A stretch of 60,677 nt of DNA from CALCNS01 sp937897315. GTDB taxonomy: Bacteria; Bacillota; JAAYKD01. Below, one piece after another: positions 44,432 to 52,395 of this stretch. The position numbers and the translations under genes were made by a program. Every line of letters starts with the position of its first letter. The first letter of the stretch is position 1. A model generated the notes under the pieces. That model did not search any database and was not told the origin of the DNA. It saw only the letters and a list, made by a program, of their open reading frames with translations. The stretch spans positions 1 through 60,677 of the forward strand of contig DAINOJ010000014.1 in assembly GCA_036744005.1 (NCBI GenBank), in the 5' to 3' direction.

Positions 44432-45058
44432 TCAATTTGTTATTGCAGATTGTACTGCGGTCAATATGGTACGAACTTCATTGCATTTGTATCGAAATGC
44501 GACCGGGTTGACAATAAGACGAGCACTAATCCGTTCTATGGTTTCTAATTCACATAATCCATTGGCTCGAAGGGTGTTGCCGGTTTCTACCAAGTCCACA
44601 ATGACATCCGATAAACCAACCAAAGGAGCTAATTCAATGGAACCATGGAGTGTAATAATATCGACCTGTCGGGCTTTCGATTCAAAGTATTTCTTGGTCA
44701 TGACCGGGTATTTGGTGGCTATCGTGAGGGCTTTTTGTTCTATATCATGAAAGTGAACCGGTGCAGCTATGACCAAACGGCACTGACCAAATCCCAAATC
44801 GAGCATTTCATACACATCTACATCTTGTTCAGCTAAAACATCTTTGCCTGCAACACCCAAATCAGCGACACCTCGGGAGACATAAATCGGCACATCCATG
44901 GGCTTGACCAGCAAAAACCTAATGTTTTGTGCGGCCGAAGTCAGCACCAAACTGCGCTCATCTCCTTCGTTTGTTTCGCCAAAGCCTGCGTCTCGAAAGA
45001 GGGAGAGCGCTTGTTCTCCTAGTCGGCCTTTGGGCAAAGCAATGGTGAATGGGTTCAT
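44432..45058 (-). CDS. hisG: ATP phosphoribosyltransferase catalytic subunit, short form
   Basis: The 208-residue protein is the short HisG, lacking the C-terminal regulatory domain. Typical pieces are TIALPKGRLGEQALSLF, VLAEQDVDVYEMLDLGFGQCRLVIA and LVETGNTLRANGL (PRPP site). It condenses ATP and PRPP and needs HisZ for activity and histidine feedback; hisZ is the gene immediately upstream, overlapping by ATGA. Confidence 0.95.
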   Translation of the reverse strand: MNPFTIALPKGRLGEQALSLFRDAGFGETNEGDERSLVLTSAAQNIRFLLVKPMDVPIYVSRGVADLGVAGKDVLAEQDVDVYEMLDLGFGQCRLVIAAPVHFHDIEQKALTIATKYPVMTKKYFESKARQVDIITLHGSIELAPLVGLSDVIVDLVETGNTLRANGLCELETIERISARLIVNPVAFRYKCNEVRTILTAVQSAITN

Positions 45059-45972
45059 CGTAAAGGTCCCTCCTTTTGAATCATGGGAATCGATAAAGCA
45101 AAACCAAATCCACGACCTGTTTTTTCGAGCTTCTCCAACAAAGGATCATAGCAGCCACCGTTTAAAATGGCCTCTTTGGCTTGGGGGATATACCCTTTCA
45201 TAAGAATTCCTTTGTAATAAGTAATATTGGGCTCCATAGCAGAATCTAACCTTAGGGAAGCCAAGATGGACGGATTGACCTTTTGCAGGTTGTCGACGAT
45301 GGGAGTGAGTTGCGTGAGAACGGACTCCAAATAAGGATTCTGTGGCAGAGTGGCCAAAAGGCTTAATCCCTCACGAATCAGATGGTAATGGCTCGCAAGC
45401 TGCCGGAGCGGTTCGGAATGGGGTATCCATCGACGAAGTTCGGCAAGATTTCTTTTTTGAAACGTCTCAATGAACCACGGAGTGCGTTCCTCGGGAATCC
45501 GATATGCTTCGAGTAATCCCGGCAATAGAGCGGTATGAGATAGATCTAACAGACTACGATTACTCAACATTTTTAAACTTTCTACCGCTAGTATAATCCA
45601 CTCCATCTCCTGTTCCTTCTGCAAAGAACCTAAATACTCCACTCCTGTTTGCAGGTCTTCTTCAAAACCAGTGGCACCGGGCGGAACGCGATATACCGTT
45701 TCCTCATAGTACCATTTGCGCAAAGAATCGGTGGAAGAATGCCTTCGCACGAGAGATAAAGTGACATCGGGTCGCAAAGCCAGCAAGGTGCCGTTATAAT
45801 CATGAAAACTTAAAATAGGGGAGTTCTTTAAGAATGCTTTGTGCTGAGCATAGAAATCATAATCTTCCCATTTCAGTTTGGGGTGTGCCTGAAACCCCCA
45901 ATCCATGAACAACTTTCGTAATGCAAATAGAATTTCTTCCTGAGGTGTAAAATACGAATCGTCTAGAATCAT
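45055..45972 (-). CDS. hisZ: ATP phosphoribosyltransferase regulatory subunit
   Basis: The 305-residue HisRS-like protein has class II synthetase-type motifs (motif-2-like LALRPDVTLSLVRRHSS and RKWYYEETVYRVPPGATGFEEDLQTGVEYLG) but is much shorter than a HisRS and has no anticodon domain. It forms a hetero-octamer with short HisG and carries histidine feedback. It is the first structural gene of the operon, 20 bases after the attenuator terminator, with AAGGAGGGG before its ATG. Confidence 0.92.
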   Translation of the reverse strand: MILDDSYFTPQEEILFALRKLFMDWGFQAHPKLKWEDYDFYAQHKAFLKNSPILSFHDYNGTLLALRPDVTLSLVRRHSSTDSLRKWYYEETVYRVPPGATGFEEDLQTGVEYLGSLQKEQEMEWIILAVESLKMLSNRSLLDLSHTALLPGLLEAYRIPEERTPWFIETFQKRNLAELRRWIPHSEPLRQLASHYHLIREGLSLLATLPQNPYLESVLTQLTPIVDNLQKVNPSILASLRLDSAMEPNITYYKGILMKGYIPQAKEAILNGGCYDPLLEKLEKTGRGFGFALSIPMIQKEGPLR

Positions 45973-45992
45973 GTGACCCCTCCTTCATCCAT

Positions 45993-46032
45993 AAAAAAAC
46001 GGAGCTGCTTTGCATACGCAAAACCGCTCCGT
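45993..46032 (-). terminator. Attenuator terminator of the his operon
   Basis: On the minus strand ACGGAGC (46032-46026) pairs with GCTCCGT (46005-45999), with an inner TTTGC-GTAT-GCAAA stem, followed by seven T. The 5' arm also contains CGGTT (46026-46022), which can pair with AACCG (46059-46055) at the leader's stop codon as an antiterminator. Confidence 0.85.
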
Positions 46033-46057
46033 GAACTTGCTTCAGGCAAATTATCGG

Positions 46058-46348
46058 TTACGAAACCATGAAACCGGCTCTAGGGGGTGTTTCGTGGTTT
46101 TCCAGGGCGTGTTTTGATGCAAAAATCGTAGCCAAACAAACTGCAACATGACCATGATGATGGTGATGATGCAGATGGTGATGCAGATGCAAAGCCACGG
46201 ATTGATGCATAAAAAAGAAGGCCACAGCCGAAGCCATAGCCTTTACGAGCAAGGTGGAAGAAAGAACAACCACAAACAGGCATGCTAATAATACCGCGGT
46301 CAACAGCATGATGCGGGAAGAGATGACGTTCATAAGAGTGTTCATCAT
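46058..46348 (-). CDS. hisL: his operon leader peptide, poly-histidine, 96 aa
   Basis: A 96-codon ORF starts at ATG 46348 behind a full AAGGAGG site (8-nt spacing) and a consensus promoter. Residues 13-47 are hydrophobic (a predicted membrane helix), then comes HLHHHLHHHHHHGH at 54-67 (bases 46148-46189); with His48, 80 and 85 there are 14 histidines. It ends 25 bases before an intrinsic terminator that precedes hisZ. In enteric hisL, seven consecutive His codons time the ribosome and decide between terminator and antiterminator. I infer the same role here. The ORF is far longer than a normal leader (16-30 codons), and the hydrophobic part is unexplained; a second function as a metal-binding membrane peptide is possible. 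Confidence 0.75.
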   Translation of the reverse strand: MMNTLMNVISSRIMLLTAVLLACLFVVVLSSTLLVKAMASAVAFFFMHQSVALHLHHHLHHHHHHGHVAVCLATIFASKHALENHETPPRAGFMVS

Positions 46349-46379
46349 CGGTGCAGCCTCCTTGTGTAAGTTGAAAGGG

Positions 46380-46408
46380 ATTCTATCACACAAAAAAGTA
46401 TCTGTCAA
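46380..46408 (-). promoter_or_regulatory. his operon promoter
   Basis: On the minus strand TTGACA (46408-46403), 17 nt, TAGAAT (46385-46380). Transcription would start near 46373, just before the leader's ribosome site. Confidence 0.85.
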
Positions 46409-46525
46409 TCCAATTCTGAAAATTTGTATAAAGTGTGCAGAGAAGGGAAACACTCACTCAAAAGAGAACATACAACAATTGTAGATTCCATCTAAGATGA
46501 ACTTAGAAAAGAAAAGGTGAAGAAC

Positions 46526-48121
46526 ATGAGCCAGGAAACAAAGAAGTCATTCTTGCTAAATACCATGATTTTAACCCTCGCCGGAGCATTTGCCCGTGTA
46601 TTGGGGGCAGTATACCGAATCTTTCTCACAAGAATCATCGGGGATGAAGGCATAGGTTTATACCAAATGGCCTATAATTTAGCCCTCTTGTTTATGACAG
46701 TGGGAATGACAGGGCTCCCCTTATCCATATCCAAACTGGTTGCCGAGAAAACAGCGGCTCAAGATGAGCGTAGTACTCGCAAAGTTTTGTTTTTGTCGTT
46801 GTTTCTATCGGGGGCTTTGGGATTGCTGCTGATGGCGATGTTGGGTCTAGGTGCCAGCTTCTGGGTAGAAACCAACTTAAAAGAACCCAGAGCTCTCATG
46901 CCATTGCGAGCAATCTCGCCGGCAGTTTTGTTCGTTTTCCTCATGGCACCTTTCCGGGGTTATTTCCAGGGACGTCAAGAAATGATTCCTCGTGCCGTTT
47001 CCGATGCCATGGAACAACTGGTGCGCGTAGTGATGATCCTAACCCTTGCCCTGCTGTTATTGGGCAGGGGAGTGGAGGCAGCAGCAACGGGAGCGGCTCT
47101 AGGGGTGACCCTAGGGTCTTTGGCGGCATTTATCTATTTGCTCATGCTGTATTTACGTAAGCAACAACGACCGGTGGAAGTGATTGGTAACGCCGGTGTT
47201 CGAGTGGAAAGCAATTGGGAAGTGCTCAAACGCATCGTCTTATTAGCAGTTCCGGTAACGTTGGGCTCGCTGATTTGGCCACTGATGCAGTTTGTGGATG
47301 CTCTTTTGATTAGCAGTCGTTTACAAACCGCCGGATTTGCCGTGGAAGAAGCAACTGCTCTTTTTGGGCGCTATTCCGGACAAGCAGGACCCCTTGTTAA
47401 TATGCCCAGTATTCTCACCGTAGCCGTGGCTGCATCTCTAATCCCCTCGATTACCGAAGCGATGTCACAAAACGACGGAGAAACCATGCGCAGCAGAGCG
47501 AACTTGGCCTTGAAGGTTAGCACGCTCATTGCCCTGCCTGCCGCATTAGGACTTAGTTTGCTAAGCCAACCGGTTGCCACCATCCTTTACGGCAATGCCA
47601 ATTCAGCGGGGATTTTGGCGGTATATTCCTGGGTCATCCTTTTCTTATTACTGTATCAAACATCGGCCAGCATTTTGCAAGGTATTGATCGCATACAAAT
47701 CCCCGTGTTCAGCATGCTGATTGGCATCGGCATCAAAACCGTGTTAACCTATGTGTTATGTGGGCTGCCACAAGTCAACATTTTTGGAGCGGCCATCGCC
47801 ACAAGCCTGGGGTTTGTGGTAGCGGTTGCATATAATTTGTATCGTGTCTATGAATACACTCAGATGAAAATCGATATGCGGGGATTGGTCATATCCCCGG
47901 TTATTAGCACCACTCTTATGGGAGTGGTAGTGTACGTTGCATATCATGGCATGGCTAGCCGTATTTCTATGCTGTTAGCCACAGCAATGAGTGTGCTGTT
48001 AGGGGTTTTGGTCTATGGAGTGGTGCTCTTGGTCAGCGGCGGCTTGCGCAAAGACGAGTTGCAAGCCATACCCAAACTAGGACCGCTATTACTAAAATTG
48101 GTCGGTCGTTGGATCCAATAG
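46526..48121 (+). CDS. YabM/SpoVB-like polysaccharide (lipid-linked oligosaccharide) flippase
   Basis: The 531-residue protein has about 14 membrane helices and belongs to the MVF/MATE-like flippases of the SpoVB/YabM group: a conserved N-terminus (LNTMILTLAGAFARVLGAVYRIFLTRIIGDEGIGLYQMAY), a PFRGYFQG loop near 148-155, and GIDRIQIPV later. Members are thought to flip lipid-linked cell-wall precursors or polysaccharide units. ATG 46526 lies 6 nt after AAAGGTG. TCTAAG-ATGAA-CTTAGA, a small dyad, lies just upstream (46491-46507). It is the first gene of the yabM-mazG-rqcP run conserved in Bacillus. Confidence 0.85.
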   Translation: MSQETKKSFLLNTMILTLAGAFARVLGAVYRIFLTRIIGDEGIGLYQMAYNLALLFMTVGMTGLPLSISKLVAEKTAAQDERSTRKVLFLSLFLSGALGLLLMAMLGLGASFWVETNLKEPRALMPLRAISPAVLFVFLMAPFRGYFQGRQEMIPRAVSDAMEQLVRVVMILTLALLLLGRGVEAAATGAALGVTLGSLAAFIYLLMLYLRKQQRPVEVIGNAGVRVESNWEVLKRIVLLAVPVTLGSLIWPLMQFVDALLISSRLQTAGFAVEEATALFGRYSGQAGPLVNMPSILTVAVAASLIPSITEAMSQNDGETMRSRANLALKVSTLIALPAALGLSLLSQPVATILYGNANSAGILAVYSWVILFLLLYQTSASILQGIDRIQIPVFSMLIGIGIKTVLTYVLCGLPQVNIFGAAIATSLGFVVAVAYNLYRVYEYTQMKIDMRGLVISPVISTTLMGVVVYVAYHGMASRISMLLATAMSVLLGVLVYGVVLLVSGGLRKDELQAIPKLGPLLLKLVGRWIQ

Positions 48122-48129
48122 GAGGAGTC

Positions 48130-48930
48130 ATGAAAGAAGATATTTTGATGCCATTACTCGACATCATGCGACAACTGCGATCCGAGGAGGGCTGTCCTTG
48201 GGATCGAGAACAAACACATGAGAGTTTACGCCCCTTTGCCATAGAAGAATCCTATGAAGTCGCCGAAGCGGTGGAAAACCAAGATCTACCGGCGTTGGTC
48301 GACGAGTTAGGGGATTTGTTGTTACAAGTTGTCTTTCACGCGGTCATTGGGGAAGAGAACCGAGAGTTTACCATGCAGGATGTGGTGACTGCCGTTTGTA
48401 CAAAAATGCAGAGAAGGCACCCACACGTCTTTGCCGATGTCAAAGTGGATACCAGTGCTCAAGTGTTACAACAATGGGAAGCAATAAAGGCAATCGAACG
48501 AAAAAACAAGCCCAAAGAGAGTGCTCTCGATGGTGTAACCGCCCATTTACCGGCGTTGATGGCGGCCAATAAATTACAAAGCAAAGCAGCCAAAGTGGGA
48601 TTTGATTGGCCAAGTATCGAGGGCGTTTGGGAGAAGCTAGAAGAAGAGAAAGCGGAAATTTTGGAAGCTGAACAAGAAGGGGACCATGTGGCGTTGGAAG
48701 AGGAAGTTGGAGATTTCCTCTTTGCGGCCGTCAATTTGGCTCGCTTTCTACAAGTGGAACCGGAAACGGCCTTGCTAAAAGCCAACCAGAAGTTTAAACA
48801 ACGCTTTATTGCCATGGAGCAAGCAGCTAAGCAACAGCAGTTGGAGTTTGCACGATTGCCCTTAATGGAACAAGAGAAGCTTTGGGAAATCGTCAAGAAG
48901 CAAATAAAAGGAGAAACACCATGCGGTTAG
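48130..48930 (+). CDS. mazG: Nucleoside triphosphate pyrophosphohydrolase MazG
   Basis: The 266-residue protein has two tandem MazG domains. The first (about 5-115) contains EEGCPWDREQTHESLRPFAIEESYEVAEAV with the EExxE metal motif; the second (about 140-240) contains a degenerate copy around EEEKAEILEAEQ and LEEEVGDFLFAAVNLAR. It hydrolyses non-canonical or excess NTPs. ATG 48130 follows AGGAGG by 4-5 nt. Unlike Bacillus YabN it lacks the N-terminal SAM-methylase-like domain. Its stop overlaps rqcP by 10 bp. Confidence 0.93.
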   Translation: MKEDILMPLLDIMRQLRSEEGCPWDREQTHESLRPFAIEESYEVAEAVENQDLPALVDELGDLLLQVVFHAVIGEENREFTMQDVVTAVCTKMQRRHPHVFADVKVDTSAQVLQQWEAIKAIERKNKPKESALDGVTAHLPALMAANKLQSKAAKVGFDWPSIEGVWEKLEEEKAEILEAEQEGDHVALEEEVGDFLFAAVNLARFLQVEPETALLKANQKFKQRFIAMEQAAKQQQLEFARLPLMEQEKLWEIVKKQIKGETPCG

Positions 48931-49190
48931 ATAAATATTTGAAACTTTCACGTCTGATTAAACGTCGTACTTTAGCCAAAGAAGTGGCAGAAGCACAACG
49001 GATTGATATCAATGGTCGGGTTGCGAAACCTGCGGCGGAGGTCAAAGTAGGAGATACCATTACCCTGCACTTTGGCAGTCGCACGTTAACCGTAGAAGTA
49101 TTGGGGCTATCAACCTCGACGAGAAAGGAAGATGCAACTGATATGTATAAAGTTTTGTCGGAAAGTAGAGAGGAAAATCCATTTTTCTAA
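48921..49190 (+). CDS. rqcP: S4-domain ribosome quality-control protein RqcP (YabO)
   Basis: The 89-residue protein consists of an S4 RNA-binding domain, MRLDKYLKLSRLIKRRTLAKEVAEAQRIDINGRVAKPAAEV, matching YabO/RqcP. In Bacillus it works with RqcH in adding alanine tails to nascent chains on 50S subunits. ATG 48921 has AAAGGAG upstream, inside the end of mazG; a longer in-frame start at 48882 is deep in mazG with no ribosome site. In Bacillus yabP and yabQ (sporulation) follow; they are missing here. Confidence 0.92.
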   Translation: MRLDKYLKLSRLIKRRTLAKEVAEAQRIDINGRVAKPAAEVKVGDTITLHFGSRTLTVEVLGLSTSTRKEDATDMYKVLSESREENPFF

Positions 49191-49219
49191 TTGATTTCTA
49201 TAGAAGTTCGTGATAAAAT
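49191..49219 (+). promoter_or_regulatory. divIC promoter
   Basis: TTGATT (49191-49196), 17 nt, TAAAAT (49214-49219). Confidence 0.65.
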
Positions 49220-49251
49220 GATACTAGTACGAACCGAGAGGAGAGTGTGCC

Positions 49252-49587
49252 ATGCAATTGCGTCAGGGGTTGAAACTTTCGCTAATCCTGGGTAAGAAAG
49301 AAGATTCCGAATCCACAACGAAGCATTATGGAAAATTAGCTGGCACATTGATTTTGGTGGTATTAGTGTTTTGTATGGCAGTGCAATTGGTCCAAATGGA
49401 AATGCGAATTAAGAAAACCGAACATCAGTACCGCGATGCCTTGTATCAGAAAGAACTGCTTGTGAAAGAGCAACAAGCCCTGAAAGAGGAACTCACCTTT
49501 GTGCAAAGCGATGCTTATATTCGCGAAATGGCACGTTCCAAACTGGGGATGCTCATGCCAAACGAAATCATGTTTGTCAAACGCTAA
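49252..49587 (+). CDS. divIC: Septum formation initiator DivIC/FtsB-like
   Basis: The 111-residue protein has a basic cytoplasmic N-terminus, one membrane helix (about 29-46, AGTLILVVLVFCMAVQLV), a coiled coil (about 50-82, RIKKTEHQYRDAL...EQQALKEEL) and the closing REMARSKLGMLMPNEIMFVK, the conserved A-R-x-K-L-G-x-x-x-P-x-E segment of FtsB/DivIC. It joins FtsL and DivIB at the division site. GAGAGGAG precedes ATG 49252. Its position after rqcP repeats the Bacillus order. Confidence 0.92.
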   Translation: MQLRQGLKLSLILGKKEDSESTTKHYGKLAGTLILVVLVFCMAVQLVQMEMRIKKTEHQYRDALYQKELLVKEQQALKEELTFVQSDAYIREMARSKLGMLMPNEIMFVKR

Positions 49588-49600
49588 CAGAAAAAATGAA

Positions 49601-49645
49601 AACGGATTACAGAGTGGCAGAAGCACTCGGTAATCCGTTCTTTTT
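49601..49645. terminator. Bidirectional terminator between divIC and the ABC operon
   Basis: AACGGATTAC-AGAGTG pairs with CACTCG-GTAATCCGTT, followed by CTTTTT on the plus strand and preceded by an A-rich tract. Confidence 0.88.
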
Positions 49646-50417
49646 ATGTGGCAGCACGTCCTTCGTCCTGGGCAAAAGCCATAAACAATCGTTCCACTGT
49701 CAGTTTCCGTTTTTCCTCACCGCTCACATCCATGACAATTTTCCCATCGCTCATCATGATAAGGCGTTGTCCATAGCGCAGAGCATCGCGCAAATTATGA
49801 GTAATCATCAGCGTGCTAAATTGACTGTCGTGTACAAACTCCTCAGTAATTTTCATCACAGTTGCTGCGGTTTTGGGGTCTAGTGCGGCAGTATGTTCAT
49901 CGAGTAACAATAAGCGAGGTTCTTTCATCACAGCCATAAGCAAGGTAATGGCTTGGCGTTGACCACCCGATAGAAGCCCCACTTTAGTGGTGAGTCGCTC
50001 TTCCAAACCCAGTTCCAGACGACTTAATAATCGTTTAAACAACATTCGATTGTCAGCGGTTAGTGCTCCACGGCATCGATGTTTTTGCCCGCGAAGCATA
50101 GCCAAAGACAAGTTTTCTTCTAAGGTTAAATCGGAGGCACTGCCTTGCATAGGGTCCTGAAAAACTCTACCTAACAAGGATGCACGCTGATGTTCCGATA
50201 AGGCGAGCAAGTTTTGTCGATCTAGCTCTATGGTGCCCGAATCGGGCAAACAGGTTCCTGCAATCAATTGCATTAATGAGGATTTTCCTGCCCCGTTTCC
50301 GCCAATTACGGTGACAAACTGCCCATCTGGTATATGTAAGGAGATCTCTTCTAGGGCGGTTTTTTGATTGATCGTTCCGTGAAAAAAGCGAAGAGTCACT
50401 TGAGAAAGGGTTAGCAT
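49644..50417 (-). CDS. ABC importer ATPase (TrpXYZ-type)
   Basis: The 257-residue ABC ATPase has Walker A GGNGAGKS near 39-46, signature LSGGQRQ near 150, Walker B LLLLDEHTAALDP near 170 and the switch His in ITHN. One departure is DEHTAALD where DEPTAALD is usual; DEHTAALD is common in this subfamily. ATG 50417 was chosen with AAAGGAGGG upstream, giving a 7-bp overlap with the permease. Together with the two genes before it, it makes a transporter of the ABC_sub_bind (PF04392) class, whose members carry tryptophan or other aromatic amino acids. Confidence 0.88.
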   Translation of the reverse strand: MLTLSQVTLRFFHGTINQKTALEEISLHIPDGQFVTVIGGNGAGKSSLMQLIAGTCLPDSGTIELDRQNLLALSEHQRASLLGRVFQDPMQGSASDLTLEENLSLAMLRGQKHRCRGALTADNRMLFKRLLSRLELGLEERLTTKVGLLSGGQRQAITLLMAVMKEPRLLLLDEHTAALDPKTAATVMKITEEFVHDSQFSTLMITHNLRDALRYGQRLIMMSDGKIVMDVSGEEKRKLTVERLFMAFAQDEGRAAT

Positions 50418-51283
50418 GAGTGGACCCTCCTTTTCCAGTGTGGTGCGGCTAAAAAGATTGCAACAAAAAGAGCAGAGAATAATTTTAAATCTACAGTGGA
50501 TAATCCCAGATAAATGACAATAGACAAGACGATATAATAAGCCATGGATCCACATAAAGTAGCAGTGAAACGGATGAAAAAATGATCTTGTTTTCGAATC
50601 AGTCTACTTCCAATCACCACAGCGGCAAGACCAATGACAATGGCACCTCGACCCATGTTGATATCGGCATTGCCCTGATACTGCGCCAAGAGCGCACCTG
50701 AAATGCCGACTAGACCATTGGATAAAATTAAACCCAAGCGCTTCATGGCGTTGGTGTCAATCCCTTGCGCCCGTGCCATTTTTTCGTTATTGCCGGTGGC
50801 CCTTACTGCAAACCCAAGTTCGGTTCGGAAGAACCATACTAAACACAACACAAAGACCGCTGCAATGACAGAGGAGACTCCAAGCGCATGGTTGATCTTC
50901 GCGCTACTAAGAAGCAAAGAATAATGCATGCGACTAATGGTTAAGTTCGATTTACCCATAATCCGCATGTTCACACTATATAAAGCCAGTTGGCTTAGAA
51001 TTCCTGCTAAAATGGCAGGGATTTTTAAACGTGTATGCAAGGTGCCGGTGACAAACCCGGCAATCATACCGGCTATGGCTGCAAAGAGTACCGCAACAGC
51101 AGCCGGGTACCCGGCAATTAGACTGACGGCGCAAACCGCCCCGCCGGTGGCAAAACTGCCATCGACGGTGAGGTCTGCATAATCTAGAATCTGATACGAA
51201 ATGGCAACACCCAGACCTAAAATCCCCCATATTAAACCTTGTGCCATCGAACCAGGCAAAGCATTTAAGAAGGATATCATCAT
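50411..51283 (-). CDS. ABC importer permease (TrpXYZ-type)
   Basis: The 290-residue permease with about eight membrane segments belongs to the BPD_transp_2 family. The DYADLTVDGSFATGGA motif near residue 35 and AVRATGNNEKMARAQGIDTNAMKRLGLILSNG (ATPase-contact loop) match the permease of TrpXYZ/YclH-type importers. Its start overlaps the stop of the binding-protein gene by 4 bp. Substrate is assigned only through the leader peptide at 52396-52494. Confidence 0.88.
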   Translation of the reverse strand: MMISFLNALPGSMAQGLIWGILGLGVAISYQILDYADLTVDGSFATGGAVCAVSLIAGYPAAVAVLFAAIAGMIAGFVTGTLHTRLKIPAILAGILSQLALYSVNMRIMGKSNLTISRMHYSLLLSSAKINHALGVSSVIAAVFVLCLVWFFRTELGFAVRATGNNEKMARAQGIDTNAMKRLGLILSNGLVGISGALLAQYQGNADINMGRGAIVIGLAAVVIGSRLIRKQDHFFIRFTATLCGSMAYYIVLSIVIYLGLSTVDLKLFSALFVAIFLAAPHWKRRVHSC

Positions 51284-52251
51284 TTTAGGCCATCCGGAAT
51301 TTTTATACCCAAGGCATCGGCGACTTCCTGGTTAATGAACAGAGTCAAGTTGGATGCATCAAAGGTGAAGATGGGCATCGTGGCAGGATTCGCTTTGTTC
51401 ACAAGAATCTCATGAGCCATTTCTCCTGCTTTCACACCTAAATCGTAGTAGTCAATAGAATAGGTTGCTAAGAAACCACCCTTACACATGCTCTCTTCAG
51501 CTGTGATGACGGGAATTTTGGCAGCAGTAGTAATGTTAGCCATGGTCGGTACATTAGAGGCGATGAGGTTATCACTGGGTTCATAGAATGCATCGACTTC
51601 GGCACAAGCTTTGGTGACGACAGTTTGAATCTCGTTGGAATCGGCAACGGTGTAGGTTTTTACCTCGTACCCTTTTGCTTCTAAAGCCGCTTTGGCTTCA
51701 ACAGCTTGAATCTCGGAATTTTCTTCTGCAGAAGAATAAACAATACCAACGACTTTGGCATCGGGAACCAGAGCGGCCAGCAGTTCGACTTGCATATCGA
51801 CCGGATTGTTATCGGAAGCACCGATCACATTACCACCGGGGGCTTCGTTCGACTTTACGAGCCCGCTTTTGACGTAATCAGTAACGGAAGTACCCACAAT
51901 AGGAATGGTAGAGGTCGCTTCGCGGGCGGCCTTAACGGCATTGGTTGCATTGGCCATGATTAAAGAGACTTTGTCGTTGACGAATTTATTGACGATGGTG
52001 GTGCAATTGGTTTGCTCTCCTTGAGCATTTTGCACATCAAACTGAACCTGATCTCCCAGTTTGTTGGTTAAGGCATCCTGAAACCCTTTGGTTGCAGCAT
52101 CCAGTGCAGGATGTTCAGCCAACTGTACGATTCCTACTTTATGTATGGTTTTGGCTACGGGGGTGGGTTGAGGAGTGGGGGATTGACAAGCAGAAAGGGA
52201 AACCAAAAGAATGAGTGCGAGAAGTCCGAGTGCGATTTTCTTAGAATTCAT
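51280..52251 (-). CDS. ABC importer substrate-binding lipoprotein (PF04392 type), probably aromatic amino acid
   Basis: The 323-residue lipoprotein has a signal peptide with lipobox LSAC (Cys22) and a short Pro/Thr linker. The ABC_sub_bind fold begins HKVGIVQLAEHPALDAATKGFQDAL, continues with IMANATNAVKAAREATSTIPIVGTSVTDY and VVGIVYSSAEENS, and ends with a typical GIKIPDGL. Characterised relatives bind tryptophan, phenylalanine or tyrosine. The Tyr-rich leader upstream points to tyrosine (or mixed aromatic) import. It is the first structural gene of the operon. Confidence 0.87.
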   Translation of the reverse strand: MNSKKIALGLLALILLVSLSACQSPTPQPTPVAKTIHKVGIVQLAEHPALDAATKGFQDALTNKLGDQVQFDVQNAQGEQTNCTTIVNKFVNDKVSLIMANATNAVKAAREATSTIPIVGTSVTDYVKSGLVKSNEAPGGNVIGASDNNPVDMQVELLAALVPDAKVVGIVYSSAEENSEIQAVEAKAALEAKGYEVKTYTVADSNEIQTVVTKACAEVDAFYEPSDNLIASNVPTMANITTAAKIPVITAEESMCKGGFLATYSIDYYDLGVKAGEMAHEILVNKANPATMPIFTFDASNLTLFINQEVADALGIKIPDGLK

Positions 52252-52328
52252 GATAACATCGTCTCCTAATAATAATTTTTCTTATTCCGTCTGGCCAGAC
52301 CGGAAAAGGTAACAAAGTAAAAAAGTAT

Positions 52329-52361
52329 ATAAAAACAGCCCCGTCGAAACCGACGAGGCTG
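52329..52361 (-). terminator. Attenuator terminator of the ABC operon
   Basis: On the minus strand CAGCCTCGTCG (52361-52351) pairs with CGACGGGGCTG (52346-52336), loop GTTT, then TTTTT. The 5' arm also contains CGTCGGTT (52355-52348), which can pair over 8 bp (one G-U) with AATCGACG (52410-52403) in the leader ORF as an antiterminator. Confidence 0.88.
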
Positions 52362-52395
52362 CTGCTTGCTCCTTTAAGGTAGCAAAACAAACAGG

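Noticed and set aside
45993..46373. T-box in the his leader
   Set aside because: There is no TGG-containing antiterminator bulge next to the terminator and no Stem I features; instead the leader is an uninterrupted ORF rich in His codons.
46491..46507. TCTAAG-ATGAA-CTTAGA as a transcription terminator before yabM
   Set aside because: The stem is only 6 bp of mostly A-T pairs without a T-run; at most it is a weak operator or leader hairpin.
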